DNA of 40,069 nt, from contig CAIMZS010000639.1 of the NCBI GenBank assembly GCA_903846015.1, positions 1-40,069 on the forward strand. The letters are read 5' to 3'. This document shows positions 14,353 to 21,160 of this stretch, piece after piece. Within the stretch, counting starts at the first letter, position 1. Every line of letters starts with the position of its first letter. The stretch is from an uncultured Anaerolineae bacterium (GTDB lineage Bacteria > Chloroflexota > Anaerolineae > Anaerolineales > Villigracilaceae). The notes beneath the pieces are model-generated. The model had not been told where the DNA came from and made no database searches. It was given only the letters and a program-made list of their open reading frames with translations. Made by a program: the position numbers and the translations under genes.

Positions 14353-14377
14353 GTCTGATCTCCCAAAGAGGTCAGAC
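14353..14377 (+). other. Intergenic hairpin between SnoaL genes
   Basis: GTCTGATCTC pairs with GAGGTCAGAC around the loop CCAAA, a 10-bp stem with one wobble. It has no T-run and sits 20 bases before the next start. It resembles the CTGATCTTACAAAAGAG segments at 1526 and 3091. Confidence 0.55.
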
Positions 14378-14397
14378 CAACAAAGGAATAAACTATT

Positions 14398-15282
14398 ATG
14401 ACTTCCAAAGAAAAAATGCGAGAAGCGGAAGCGATCTGGTCCAGCAGCACCACCACGCTTTCGCAGACTGAGGCACATATTAATACTGTGGCGCGCATCT
14501 GGAATGACGTCTGGAATAAAGGCGAAATGCAGGCTTCACACGAGATTTTCAGCAAGGATTACACCGGTCACCTGCCCCTGGTCACGATCCATGGGCCGGA
14601 TGAGTTCAATGGGCTGGTGGGGGTTTACCGTGCTGCTTTCCCGGATGTGCACCTGTCGGTCTATGATACCTTTGCCATTGGGGATCGTGTATCGGTGCGC
14701 TGGGTTTCACGTGGCACCCACTTAGCCGATATGATGGGCGTTCCGCCCAGTTTCAACAAGATCGAGGTCACAGGTCTATCCATCTTCCGCATGGAAAATG
14801 GCCTGGTGGCCGAGGAGTGGGAAAACTTCGATGCTCTGGGAATGATGCAGACCATTGGTGCCATCCCTGTCTCCGGTGTGCGCACCAGCCTGGCTGATAA
14901 CGGTGAGACCATCCGTAAATATTATGAATATGCCAATGACGGCAAATGGGATGCCTGGTGTGACCTGTTCACCGATGATATGGAGATGGATGAACAACTA
15001 GCTGGCAAGATAAACGGTCTTGCCACTTTGCGCCCAATGATGGCCGGAATGGGGCAGGCTTATGCCAGGTTCAGGAATGAGCTGCGCAGCATGCTGGTGG
15101 ATGGCGACAGTGGCGCGGTAGTTTCCCATATTTCAGCCGCGGCAGCCAGGTACCCCACTGAAGCGATTGAAGCCGATGTGATGAATTATTTCCGTTTTCG
15201 GAATGGCAAGATTTCTTACATGCGCAATGTGCATGATTCAAAGCCTTTTACTCCATTTTTGCGCCAGCTTGCGGGAGGTTAA
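14398..15282 (+). CDS. Two tandem SnoaL-like domains of different subtypes
   Basis: AAAGGA lies upstream of the ATG. Residues about 25-160 form an ester-cyclase-type domain (RIWNDVWNKGEMQASHEIFSKDY, YRAAFPDVHLSVYDTFAIGD, RGTHLADMMGVPPSF, DALGMMQTIG). Residues about 170-290 form a more divergent SnoaL-like domain (IRKYYEYANDGKWDAWCDLFTDDMEMDEQ, MNYFRFRNGKISYMRNVHD). The hydrophobic and acidic pocket residues differ between halves, so the two domains probably do not have the same ligand. The gene is followed two bases after its stop by the start of the GMC oxidoreductase, so tight co-translation is expected. This is the last of the twelve NTF2-fold domains. Confidence 0.86.
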   Translation: MTSKEKMREAEAIWSSSTTTLSQTEAHINTVARIWNDVWNKGEMQASHEIFSKDYTGHLPLVTIHGPDEFNGLVGVYRAAFPDVHLSVYDTFAIGDRVSVRWVSRGTHLADMMGVPPSFNKIEVTGLSIFRMENGLVAEEWENFDALGMMQTIGAIPVSGVRTSLADNGETIRKYYEYANDGKWDAWCDLFTDDMEMDEQLAGKINGLATLRPMMAGMGQAYARFRNELRSMLVDGDSGAVVSHISAAAARYPTEAIEADVMNYFRFRNGKISYMRNVHDSKPFTPFLRQLAGG

Positions 15283-15284
15283 CC

Positions 15285-16817
15285 ATGAGCGATTATGATT
15301 TTATTGTGGTTGGTGGAGGCTCAGCCGGTTCAGCAGTTGCTGCCAGGTTGAGCGAAAATATCAAATCCAGAGTACTTGTGCTGGAGGCTGGTGGAACCCA
15401 GATCGGTGCGAATGTTGAAAATCCGTCCATGTGGTTTACCCTGCTCGGGTCGGATATCGACTGGGGATATACGACCATCCCTCAGCCGGGGTTAAACAAC
15501 CGGGTGGTGTACGAACCACGCGGCAAGATTATCGGCGGTACCAGCCAGCTTTATCTGATGATGCACATTCGTGGTCATGCCTCGGATTATGACAATTGGG
15601 CCAGCATGGGCAATACCGGCTGGGGTTACAACGATGTGCTGCCGTATTTCAAGAAATTGGAAGACCAGGAAGATCGCACCAGCGACCTGGTGGGTCAGGG
15701 TGGCCCGCTGCATATCATTAACCCGAAGAATCACCAGCACCACCCGCTTTCCCCGGTTTTTCTGGATGCGTGCGCCGAATTGGGTTTCAGGCCGACTGAG
15801 GATTTCAACGGCCCGCAGATGGAAGGTTACGGCTGGCACCATGTCAATATCGGCAAGGATGGCAAGCGTAACAGCGATGCCGTGGCTTACTTGATCCCTG
15901 CCATGACCCGCGCCAACCTGACTGTATTTACCCACTGCCAGGCTACCCGGCTGCTCTTCAAGGGTAGGCGCTGCGTGGGCGTGGAATATGTTCAGAACGG
16001 CCAGCTTAAGAGCGTTTATGCCAATAATGAGGTGATCGTATCGCTGGGCGCGCTCGAATCGCCGCATTTGCTGCTTAATTCGGGTGTCGGTCCGATGGAC
16101 CAGCTCAAGCAGTTTGGCAAGCCGGTGGTGTTGAACATGCCGGGTGTTGGAGAGAATTACCACAATCACGTGTTGACCGGTGCGATCATGGAGACCCGCG
16201 AACCAGTTGCGGCAGGTCACCTGAACACATCCGAAGTCAGCCTGTTCACAAAATCTGACCCAAGTATGACTGTGCCTGATCTGCAGTTCAACTTTGTGCA
16301 TCTGCCCTTTGATGTGATTGTTGGGCAGGATAACCCGAATTCGGTCTCGCTGATTCCGGGTTTGCAGAAGCCGAAGTCGCGCGGCTGGGTGCGTCTGGGG
16401 AGCAGCGACCCGCTGCAGAAACCGCTGCTGAACCCGAACTATTTGGAACACGACGATGATGTGCGGCGTATGGTCATGATGACAGGCATGTGTCGTGAAA
16501 TCTTCAGTACGAAGGCTTTCTCGAAAGTGTTGACTGGCAAGGAATTGCTGCCGGGGCCGGATTATAAAACTGAAGCAGACCTGTACAAGTTTGTGCGCAC
16601 TCGCTGTGATTCATACCACCACCAGGTGGGTTCTTGCAAGATGGGCACTGACATTATGGCTGTAGTTGATCCCCAGCTAAAGGTTCACGGGCTGGAGGGA
16701 GTGCGGGTTATTGATGCGAGCATTATGCCCGAGATCAATACTGGTAATATTCACGCCCCCATTATGATGATCGCCGAAAAAGGCGCTGATATGATCCGCA
16801 AGGAATACGGTTTGTAG
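15285..16817 (+). CDS. GMC-family FAD-dependent oxidoreductase (choline dehydrogenase type)
   Basis: GGGAGG precedes the start, two bases after the previous stop. The 510-residue protein has the FAD-binding Rossmann motif GGGSAG (10-15) with Glu34 at the end of the second strand, and the GMC signature regions around PRGKIIGGTSQLY and GALESPHLLLNSGVG. The C-terminal active site carries the catalytic His446 in HQVGSCKMG. The second catalytic position, usually Asn in the TSGNTNAP motif, is His490 here (NTGNIHAP), a substitution known in some GMC branches. The usual Asn of the GGSSxxN motif is replaced by LY. It would oxidise an alcohol or a related CH-OH group with FAD. It probably acts on the pathway served by the neighbouring ThDP and SnoaL-like enzymes, which is inference. 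Confidence 0.92.
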   Translation: MSDYDFIVVGGGSAGSAVAARLSENIKSRVLVLEAGGTQIGANVENPSMWFTLLGSDIDWGYTTIPQPGLNNRVVYEPRGKIIGGTSQLYLMMHIRGHASDYDNWASMGNTGWGYNDVLPYFKKLEDQEDRTSDLVGQGGPLHIINPKNHQHHPLSPVFLDACAELGFRPTEDFNGPQMEGYGWHHVNIGKDGKRNSDAVAYLIPAMTRANLTVFTHCQATRLLFKGRRCVGVEYVQNGQLKSVYANNEVIVSLGALESPHLLLNSGVGPMDQLKQFGKPVVLNMPGVGENYHNHVLTGAIMETREPVAAGHLNTSEVSLFTKSDPSMTVPDLQFNFVHLPFDVIVGQDNPNSVSLIPGLQKPKSRGWVRLGSSDPLQKPLLNPNYLEHDDDVRRMVMMTGMCREIFSTKAFSKVLTGKELLPGPDYKTEADLYKFVRTRCDSYHHQVGSCKMGTDIMAVVDPQLKVHGLEGVRVIDASIMPEINTGNIHAPIMMIAEKGADMIRKEYGL

Positions 16818-16821
16818 TCAC

Positions 16822-16926
16822 AGGGCGTGTCTGAACCGGCCCTGCTAGAACGGGCACTATCGCAGTTTTACGCAGATTTCGATGATTACGCAGATTAGAG
16901 CAAGAACAAGAGCAAGGGCAAGAGCC
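16822..16926 (+). repeat. Composite dispersed repeat (A then C then hexamer run)
   Basis: It runs GGGCGTGTCTGAACCGG, then a family A core, then CGCAGATTTCGATGATTACG and an AGAGCA/AGAACA/AGGGCA hexamer run up to the next ribosome site. It is one of the clearest full-length units. Confidence 0.82.
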
Positions 16927-16949
16927 TACCCAATTTTGGAGTTTAGACG

Positions 16950-17567
16950 ATGACGTTACAGGGCAAGAAGATTGGCATTTTGATTGAAGGCGATTATTAC
17001 GAGCCGGAGATTTGGTATTACAAACATCGCTTTGCGGAAGAGGAAATCGACCTGCACTTTTTGTCGCGCATGTGGGGCCAGACTTCTGCGGTGATGGCGG
17101 CCGGGTTCAAGGGTCATGAATATAAGATTCCCTTCGATGGCTATGTAGAAAGTTTTGAGGGAATGGATGATGCTGCGCTCAGGAGCTTTTCCGCCATCAT
17201 TGTTCCCGCCGGGATGGTGGCCGACCGGTTGCGCTATACCGAGGATGTCACCAAGCTGCCTCCCGCTACTGAGTTCCTGAAACGGGCGTTCGCCGAAAAG
17301 AGCATCTTGAAAGGCATTATTTGCCATGGGATGTGGTTGGCTGCGCCCGCTCCGGAATTGGTGCGCGGCCGCAAGGTGGTTGTGCATAATAATCTGATCG
17401 GTGATGCTCGTAATATGGGTGCTATTTATACCAACCAGGATGTTGTTGTGGATGGTGATCTTGTGACCGGGCGCACGGGTGGTCACTGTCACCAGTTTGC
17501 CCGCACCATTATCGATATGTTGGCAGGCGCGGGAAAAGCCGGCATTGGCATGCCAGGGCGTGTCTGA
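16950..17567 (+). CDS. DJ-1/PfpI-family protein
   Basis: GGAG lies upstream of the ATG. The 205-residue protein has the typical layout: KKIGILIEGDYYEPEIWYY at the N-terminus with Glu18/Glu20 near the active site, SAIIVPAGMVADRLR (81-95), and the nucleophile elbow KGIICHGMWLAAP with Cys125-His126-Gly127. The C-terminal third ends with DGDLVTGRTGGHCHQFARTII, as in PfpI-type enzymes. The final residues GRV and the TGA stop come from the start of a dispersed repeat, so the original C-terminus may have been altered by the insertion. It differs from the first DJ-1 gene (5797) in length and in keeping the His-Gly after the Cys. Proteolytic, glyoxalase and hydratase activities occur in this family. 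Confidence 0.86.
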   Translation: MTLQGKKIGILIEGDYYEPEIWYYKHRFAEEEIDLHFLSRMWGQTSAVMAAGFKGHEYKIPFDGYVESFEGMDDAALRSFSAIIVPAGMVADRLRYTEDVTKLPPATEFLKRAFAEKSILKGIICHGMWLAAPAPELVRGRKVVVHNNLIGDARNMGAIYTNQDVVVDGDLVTGRTGGHCHQFARTIIDMLAGAGKAGIGMPGRV

Positions 17568-17676
17568 ACCGGCCCGTGTCTGAACCGCAGATTTACGCAG
17601 ATTAGAGCAAGTGCAAGTGTCTGAAGCGGCCCTGGCTCTGCTAGAACGGGCACTATCGCAGATTAGAGCAAGAGCC
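17554..17676 (+). repeat. Composite dispersed repeat supplying a stop codon
   Basis: Two nested A/C units (GGGCGTGTCTGAACCGG, CGCAGATTTACGCAGATTAG, GCAAGT run, second family A core, CGCAGATTAG, AGAGCA run). The TGA within its first 14 bases ends the DJ-1 gene. Confidence 0.82.
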
Positions 17677-17710
17677 TTTTTGGGAAATATTGATAAGGAT
17701 TTAAGCAGAG

Positions 17711-18169
17711 ATGATTCCATTTTTTGAACCTGCAAAACAACGTGTTCCGACCTTTTTTTCTCATATCGGTATGACCTGCAAGGATCCGGCCAGCCAGGAA
17801 CGGTTTTATGCAAAGTACTTTGGCTTCCGGCGCGCGCGCGTCATTCCGTTGGGCGATGACCAGATCATCTTCATTAAGTCTGGAAATTTTTATATTGAGC
17901 TGTTCAAAGCCAGGGAGCAGTCGCCGATCGCCGACCCGAAGGATGACGGCTATCCGTGGTCCGGTCTGCGCCACCTGGCTTTTGAAGTTGAAAGCGTGGA
18001 TGCCAAGCTGGTTGAACTGGGCAGTTCTGTCAAGCTGATGTTGGGCCCGGCTGATTTTGGCGATTTTATCCCTGGTTGGAAGGGCGCCTGGGTTGCCGAT
18101 CCAGAAGGCAATATTATCGAATTAAATCAGGGCTATGTCGATCAGGCCCTGCCGCCCGCGCTGGCTTAG
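17711..18169 (+). CDS. VOC-superfamily (glyoxalase/bleomycin-resistance/dioxygenase fold) protein
   Basis: The 152-residue protein has the paired beta-alpha-beta-beta-beta units of the vicinal-oxygen-chelate fold. Candidate metal ligands are His18 (FFSHIGMTCKD), Glu63 (YIELFKA), His88 (GLRHLAFEVE) and Glu137 (PEGNIIELNQ), the standard spacing for glyoxalase I and related lyases or dioxygenases. The start at 17711 follows a repeat and has only a weak AAGGA ribosome site about 12 bases upstream. Its function could be isomerisation, epimerisation or resistance-type binding; the context of small-molecule enzymes favours an enzyme. It is followed 17 bases later by a membrane protein gene. Confidence 0.85.
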   Translation: MIPFFEPAKQRVPTFFSHIGMTCKDPASQERFYAKYFGFRRARVIPLGDDQIIFIKSGNFYIELFKAREQSPIADPKDDGYPWSGLRHLAFEVESVDAKLVELGSSVKLMLGPADFGDFIPGWKGAWVADPEGNIIELNQGYVDQALPPALA

Positions 18170-18185
18170 CTGGGAATTAGCGTTC

Positions 18186-18911
18186 ATGACCGTTGAAAAG
18201 ATACGCAAGCGCGCCACGTCTGCGGCTGTTCCCCGAAAGGGCCTTTCCGGGATGCTGCAATCGGTGACTTTTAACGTTTTTAGAGCCCAGGGCGCCGCTG
18301 ATAACGTGCGCCTGAACGCCATGAGTGATGGCGTTTTTGCCATCGTCATCACTTTGATGGTATTTTCGATCAAAATACCGGAAATCCCTGCCGGGCAGGC
18401 CGTCGCTGTGTTGCCATCAGCTTTACTGAAAATGCTGCCGGATTTTGGTATTTTGCTGCTCAGCTTTGTCGTGCTGGGAATTTATTGGATAGGCCATAAT
18501 AATGTTTTTTTGCACGTGCTTCGGCATGATCGCTTGATGCTGTGGATGAACATTTTTTTCCTCCTGATCGTGGCATTGATCCCTTTTCCTGCCGCGCTGC
18601 TTGTCCGTTATGGTGATGCGCAAATCTCGGTTGTTTTATATGCCCTGAATCTGCTGGTGGGAGGCGTACTCCTGGATCTGATCTGGGCTTATGCCACCTA
18701 CAATCGTCATCTGATGTGTGACAGTGTGCAGCCAAGATTGATCAATTCTTTCCATGTGCGCATTTTGACGGGTCCGGCTATTTATGCCGTTGCGATTGGT
18801 GTTTCTTTTATTAGCCTTTTGGCTGCCAAAATTTTGTTTGCTTTAGCAATTCTTTATTATCTGGTACCCACGGTGCAGGATTTACTGCATCACGAGCAGC
18901 TTAGTAATTAG
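18186..18911 (+). CDS. TMEM175-family (DUF1211) potassium-channel-like membrane protein
   Basis: ATG 18186 is chosen over the upstream in-frame ATG 18135, which would overlap the VOC gene. After an N-terminal tail of about 40 residues comes the family signature RLNAMSDGVFAIVITLMV (42-59), where the usual RxxxFSDGVFAI has Met for Phe. This motif lines the pore in bacterial TMEM175 K+ channels. Five further hydrophobic segments follow (LPDFGILLLSFVVLGIYWIG, LMLWMNIFFLLIVALIPFPA, VVLYALNLLVGGVLLDLIWA, AIYAVAIGVSFISLLA, LFALAILYYLV), giving the expected six-helix repeat. Homotetramer or dimer formation is known for the family. The link to the surrounding enzymes is unclear. Confidence 0.85.
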   Translation: MTVEKIRKRATSAAVPRKGLSGMLQSVTFNVFRAQGAADNVRLNAMSDGVFAIVITLMVFSIKIPEIPAGQAVAVLPSALLKMLPDFGILLLSFVVLGIYWIGHNNVFLHVLRHDRLMLWMNIFFLLIVALIPFPAALLVRYGDAQISVVLYALNLLVGGVLLDLIWAYATYNRHLMCDSVQPRLINSFHVRILTGPAIYAVAIGVSFISLLAAKILFALAILYYLVPTVQDLLHHEQLSN

Positions 18912-18932
18912 TTATGATCAGGAGAAAATCAA

Positions 18933-20786
18933 ATGAATAATATTAATTTTACATTTTCAGATACTCTGGCTGGTTATGTGCAGAGCTTTGACAAGGATAA
19001 GGATCAACTTGTGATCAAGGCCCCGGATGGGCGGGATTTTTCGGTCAAGTTAAAATCCAACACCTACGGCTGGATCGCCAACAACCTGGAGGAACCCCGG
19101 CAATGGACCAGTTCCGACCAGATCCGCGCCATGCTGGCAGCGGGACGCTTTCTTTATCTTTATGGTATTTTTTACCCCGAGGGCGGCGACTTTGCCTTCG
19201 AAGCGCAGTATGTCATCTTCATGGGCGCAAAAGAAAACTCATTCGGCTTTGAACGCCCTGATTGGTGGGTTAAGCAGATCATTTCATTGGGTGATTTCTA
19301 CATTCGCGCCGAGTTTGGTGGGCCGGATACCATCAACTTCCGCGATTATCGCACCATCATTAACCTTGCTGGCCGGAAAGAGGCCGATAATTACCGTCAG
19401 GAAACGGACACCATCTCGCGCCTGGTCTACGGCATGGCATCTTGTTATATGCTGACGGGCGAAGATCGCTTCCTTGAGGCGGCTGAAAAGGGTACGCAAT
19501 ACCTGCGCGATCACATGCGGTTTTATGACCCGGATGAGAAGGTCGTTTATTGGTATCACGGCATCGATGTGCACGGCACGCGCGAAGATAAAATTTTCGC
19601 TTCCGAGTTTGGAGATGATTATGACGCCATCCCAGCTTACGAACAGATCTATGCACTGGCAGGACCGATCCAGAACTACCGTATCACCGGCGACCCGCGT
19701 ATTCTGAAGGATGCCGAAATGACGGTTGATCTGTTTGAGCGTTTCTACCTGGATAAATCCAACGGTGGTTACTTCTCGCATCTGGACCCGATCAGCCTTG
19801 ACCCGCGCAGCGATTCCTTGGGTGCGAACAAAGGCAAGAAAAATTGGAATTCAGTCGGAGATCATGCCCCGGCTTATTTGATTAACCTTTTCCTGGCGAC
19901 CGGGGAAAAGCGCTATGCCGATTTCCTGGAATATACCTTTGATACGATCGAGGCTCACTTCCCGGATTATGAGAACAGCCCCTTTGTTCAAGAAAAGTTT
20001 TTTGAAGACTGGTCCAAGGATCAGCAGCACATGTGGCAGCAGAATCGCGGCGTGGTCGGTCATAACTTGAAGATTGCCTGGAATATGATGCGCATGAACA
20101 GCCTGAAGTCCAAGCCCGCTTACGTTAAGCTTGCCCGGCGAATTGCCGAAGAGATGCCCATGGTGGGCATGGATGGTCAGCGCACCGGCTGGTATGACGT
20201 GATGGAACGCGTTAAATACGGTGAGCAGGGCTGGAATCGCTTTGCCTTCCACGATCGCAAAGCCTGGTGGCAGCAGGAGCAAGGCATCCTGGCATACCTG
20301 ATCCTGTCCGGCACCGAGGGAGACAGCAATTATCTCAAGGTCGGGCGCGAGTCGCAGGCTTTCTACAATGCCTTCCATCTTGATCATGATGACGGCGGCG
20401 TGTATTTTAATGTGTTGGCAAATGGTCTGCCCTATTTGTTGGGGACTGAACGCTTCAAGGGCAGCCACTCCATGAGCTTTTACCACGCTTCAGAATTATG
20501 CTACCTTTCTGCCGTCTATAACAACCTGCTGATCTTTAAACAGCCCATGGATTTCTATTTCAAGCCGCTGCCGGGCGCTTTCCCTCGTAATATTTTGCGC
20601 GTTTCGCCGGATATCCTGCCCGAAGGCAGTATCCGCATCGGCGAAGTATGGGTTAATGATGAGCCGTACAGCAACTTCGAAGCCGATAAGTTGACCGTAA
20701 AACTTCCCGATAGCAAGGAACAAATTCGCGTTAAGGTTCGTATTGTGCCAACTGGCAAGGTTATCGATCATCATGGGAGATCATGA
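18933..20786 (+). CDS. N-acylglucosamine 2-epimerase (AGE) family protein with an N-terminal extension
   Basis: AGGAG precedes the start. Residues about 115-520 form the (alpha/alpha)6 barrel of the AGE/cellobiose 2-epimerase/mannose isomerase family. Diagnostic stretches are LVYGMASCYMLTGEDRFLEAAEKG, the barrel phrase RKAWWQQEQGILAYLIL and SMSFYHASELCYLSAVYNNLLI. Family members epimerise or isomerise sugars through His general bases. The first 110 residues (DTLAGYVQSFDKDKDQLVIK and on) look like a small beta domain not found in standard 400-residue AGE enzymes, and the C-terminal 90 residues also form a beta-rich extension, giving 617 residues in all. It sits immediately upstream of a STAS gene with a one-base overlap and is followed by two glucan-debranching genes, so a sugar or glucan substrate is likely. 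Confidence 0.85.
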   Translation: MNNINFTFSDTLAGYVQSFDKDKDQLVIKAPDGRDFSVKLKSNTYGWIANNLEEPRQWTSSDQIRAMLAAGRFLYLYGIFYPEGGDFAFEAQYVIFMGAKENSFGFERPDWWVKQIISLGDFYIRAEFGGPDTINFRDYRTIINLAGRKEADNYRQETDTISRLVYGMASCYMLTGEDRFLEAAEKGTQYLRDHMRFYDPDEKVVYWYHGIDVHGTREDKIFASEFGDDYDAIPAYEQIYALAGPIQNYRITGDPRILKDAEMTVDLFERFYLDKSNGGYFSHLDPISLDPRSDSLGANKGKKNWNSVGDHAPAYLINLFLATGEKRYADFLEYTFDTIEAHFPDYENSPFVQEKFFEDWSKDQQHMWQQNRGVVGHNLKIAWNMMRMNSLKSKPAYVKLARRIAEEMPMVGMDGQRTGWYDVMERVKYGEQGWNRFAFHDRKAWWQQEQGILAYLILSGTEGDSNYLKVGRESQAFYNAFHLDHDDGGVYFNVLANGLPYLLGTERFKGSHSMSFYHASELCYLSAVYNNLLIFKQPMDFYFKPLPGAFPRNILRVSPDILPEGSIRIGEVWVNDEPYSNFEADKLTVKLPDSKEQIRVKVRIVPTGKVIDHHGRS

Positions 20787-20795
20787 TGATCGATA
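20762..20795 (+). promoter_or_regulatory. Perfect 14-bp hairpin presenting the ribosome-binding site of the STAS gene
   Basis: TATCGATCATCATG (20762-20775) pairs perfectly with CATGATGATCGATA (20782-20795) around the six-base loop GGAGAT. The loop is the Shine-Dalgarno sequence, the stem's 3' arm contains both candidate ATG codons, and the upstream gene's TGA lies within it. Translation of the STAS protein would depend on ribosomes reading through the upstream gene or on melting of the stem. Confidence 0.7.
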
Positions 20796-21121
20796 TCGAC
20801 GTGGAAAAACATCAGGATGTGAGCGTGGTGAAGCTGGTTGGTGAAATTGATGCGGGTTCGGCCGCTTTAGTTCAGCAAAAAGTTCTGCCGCTTTCTCTCC
20901 CTGGTTGTAAGGTTATCCTTGACCTTTCAAAAGTGGCGTACATGTCAAGCGCTGGGCTGCGCATGCTTCTCTCAGTCTACCGCCAGATTTCAGGGAACCA
21001 GGGGAAAATTGTCCTGGTTGGGCTGTCCGAGGAGTTAACCGATACCATGTCGATGACCGGTTTCCTAGGATTTTTTACGGTGCAAGACACCCTGGATATG
21101 GGTCTCCAACTCTTTAATTAG
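20786..21121 (+). CDS. STAS-domain anti-sigma factor antagonist (SpoIIAA/RsbV-like)
   Basis: The ATG at 20786 gives a proper spacing of six bases to GGGAG and shares one base with the upstream TGA; the ATG at 20783 is too close. The product (111 residues) has the SpoIIAA fold: SVVKLVGEIDAGSA, CKVILDLSKVAYMSSAGLRMLLSVYRQI and IVLVGLSEELTDTMSMTGF. The phosphorylatable Ser aligned with SpoIIAA Ser58 is Ser55 in MSSAGL, and it would be the target of the RsbW-like kinase encoded at 23793. Dephosphorylation would fall to the SpoIIE phosphatase at 24285. The gene starts inside a hairpin that may couple its translation to the epimerase. Confidence 0.9.
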   Translation: MIDIDVEKHQDVSVVKLVGEIDAGSAALVQQKVLPLSLPGCKVILDLSKVAYMSSAGLRMLLSVYRQISGNQGKIVLVGLSEELTDTMSMTGFLGFFTVQDTLDMGLQLFN

Positions 21122-21160
21122 TAGAAAGGGTAAAGCCTGGAAGATCATCCGGGTGAAAAA

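Noticed and set aside
8482-15282. A type II polyketide cluster
   Set aside because: SnoaL-like cyclases are suggestive, but no ketosynthase, chain-length factor, acyl carrier protein or aromatase is present.
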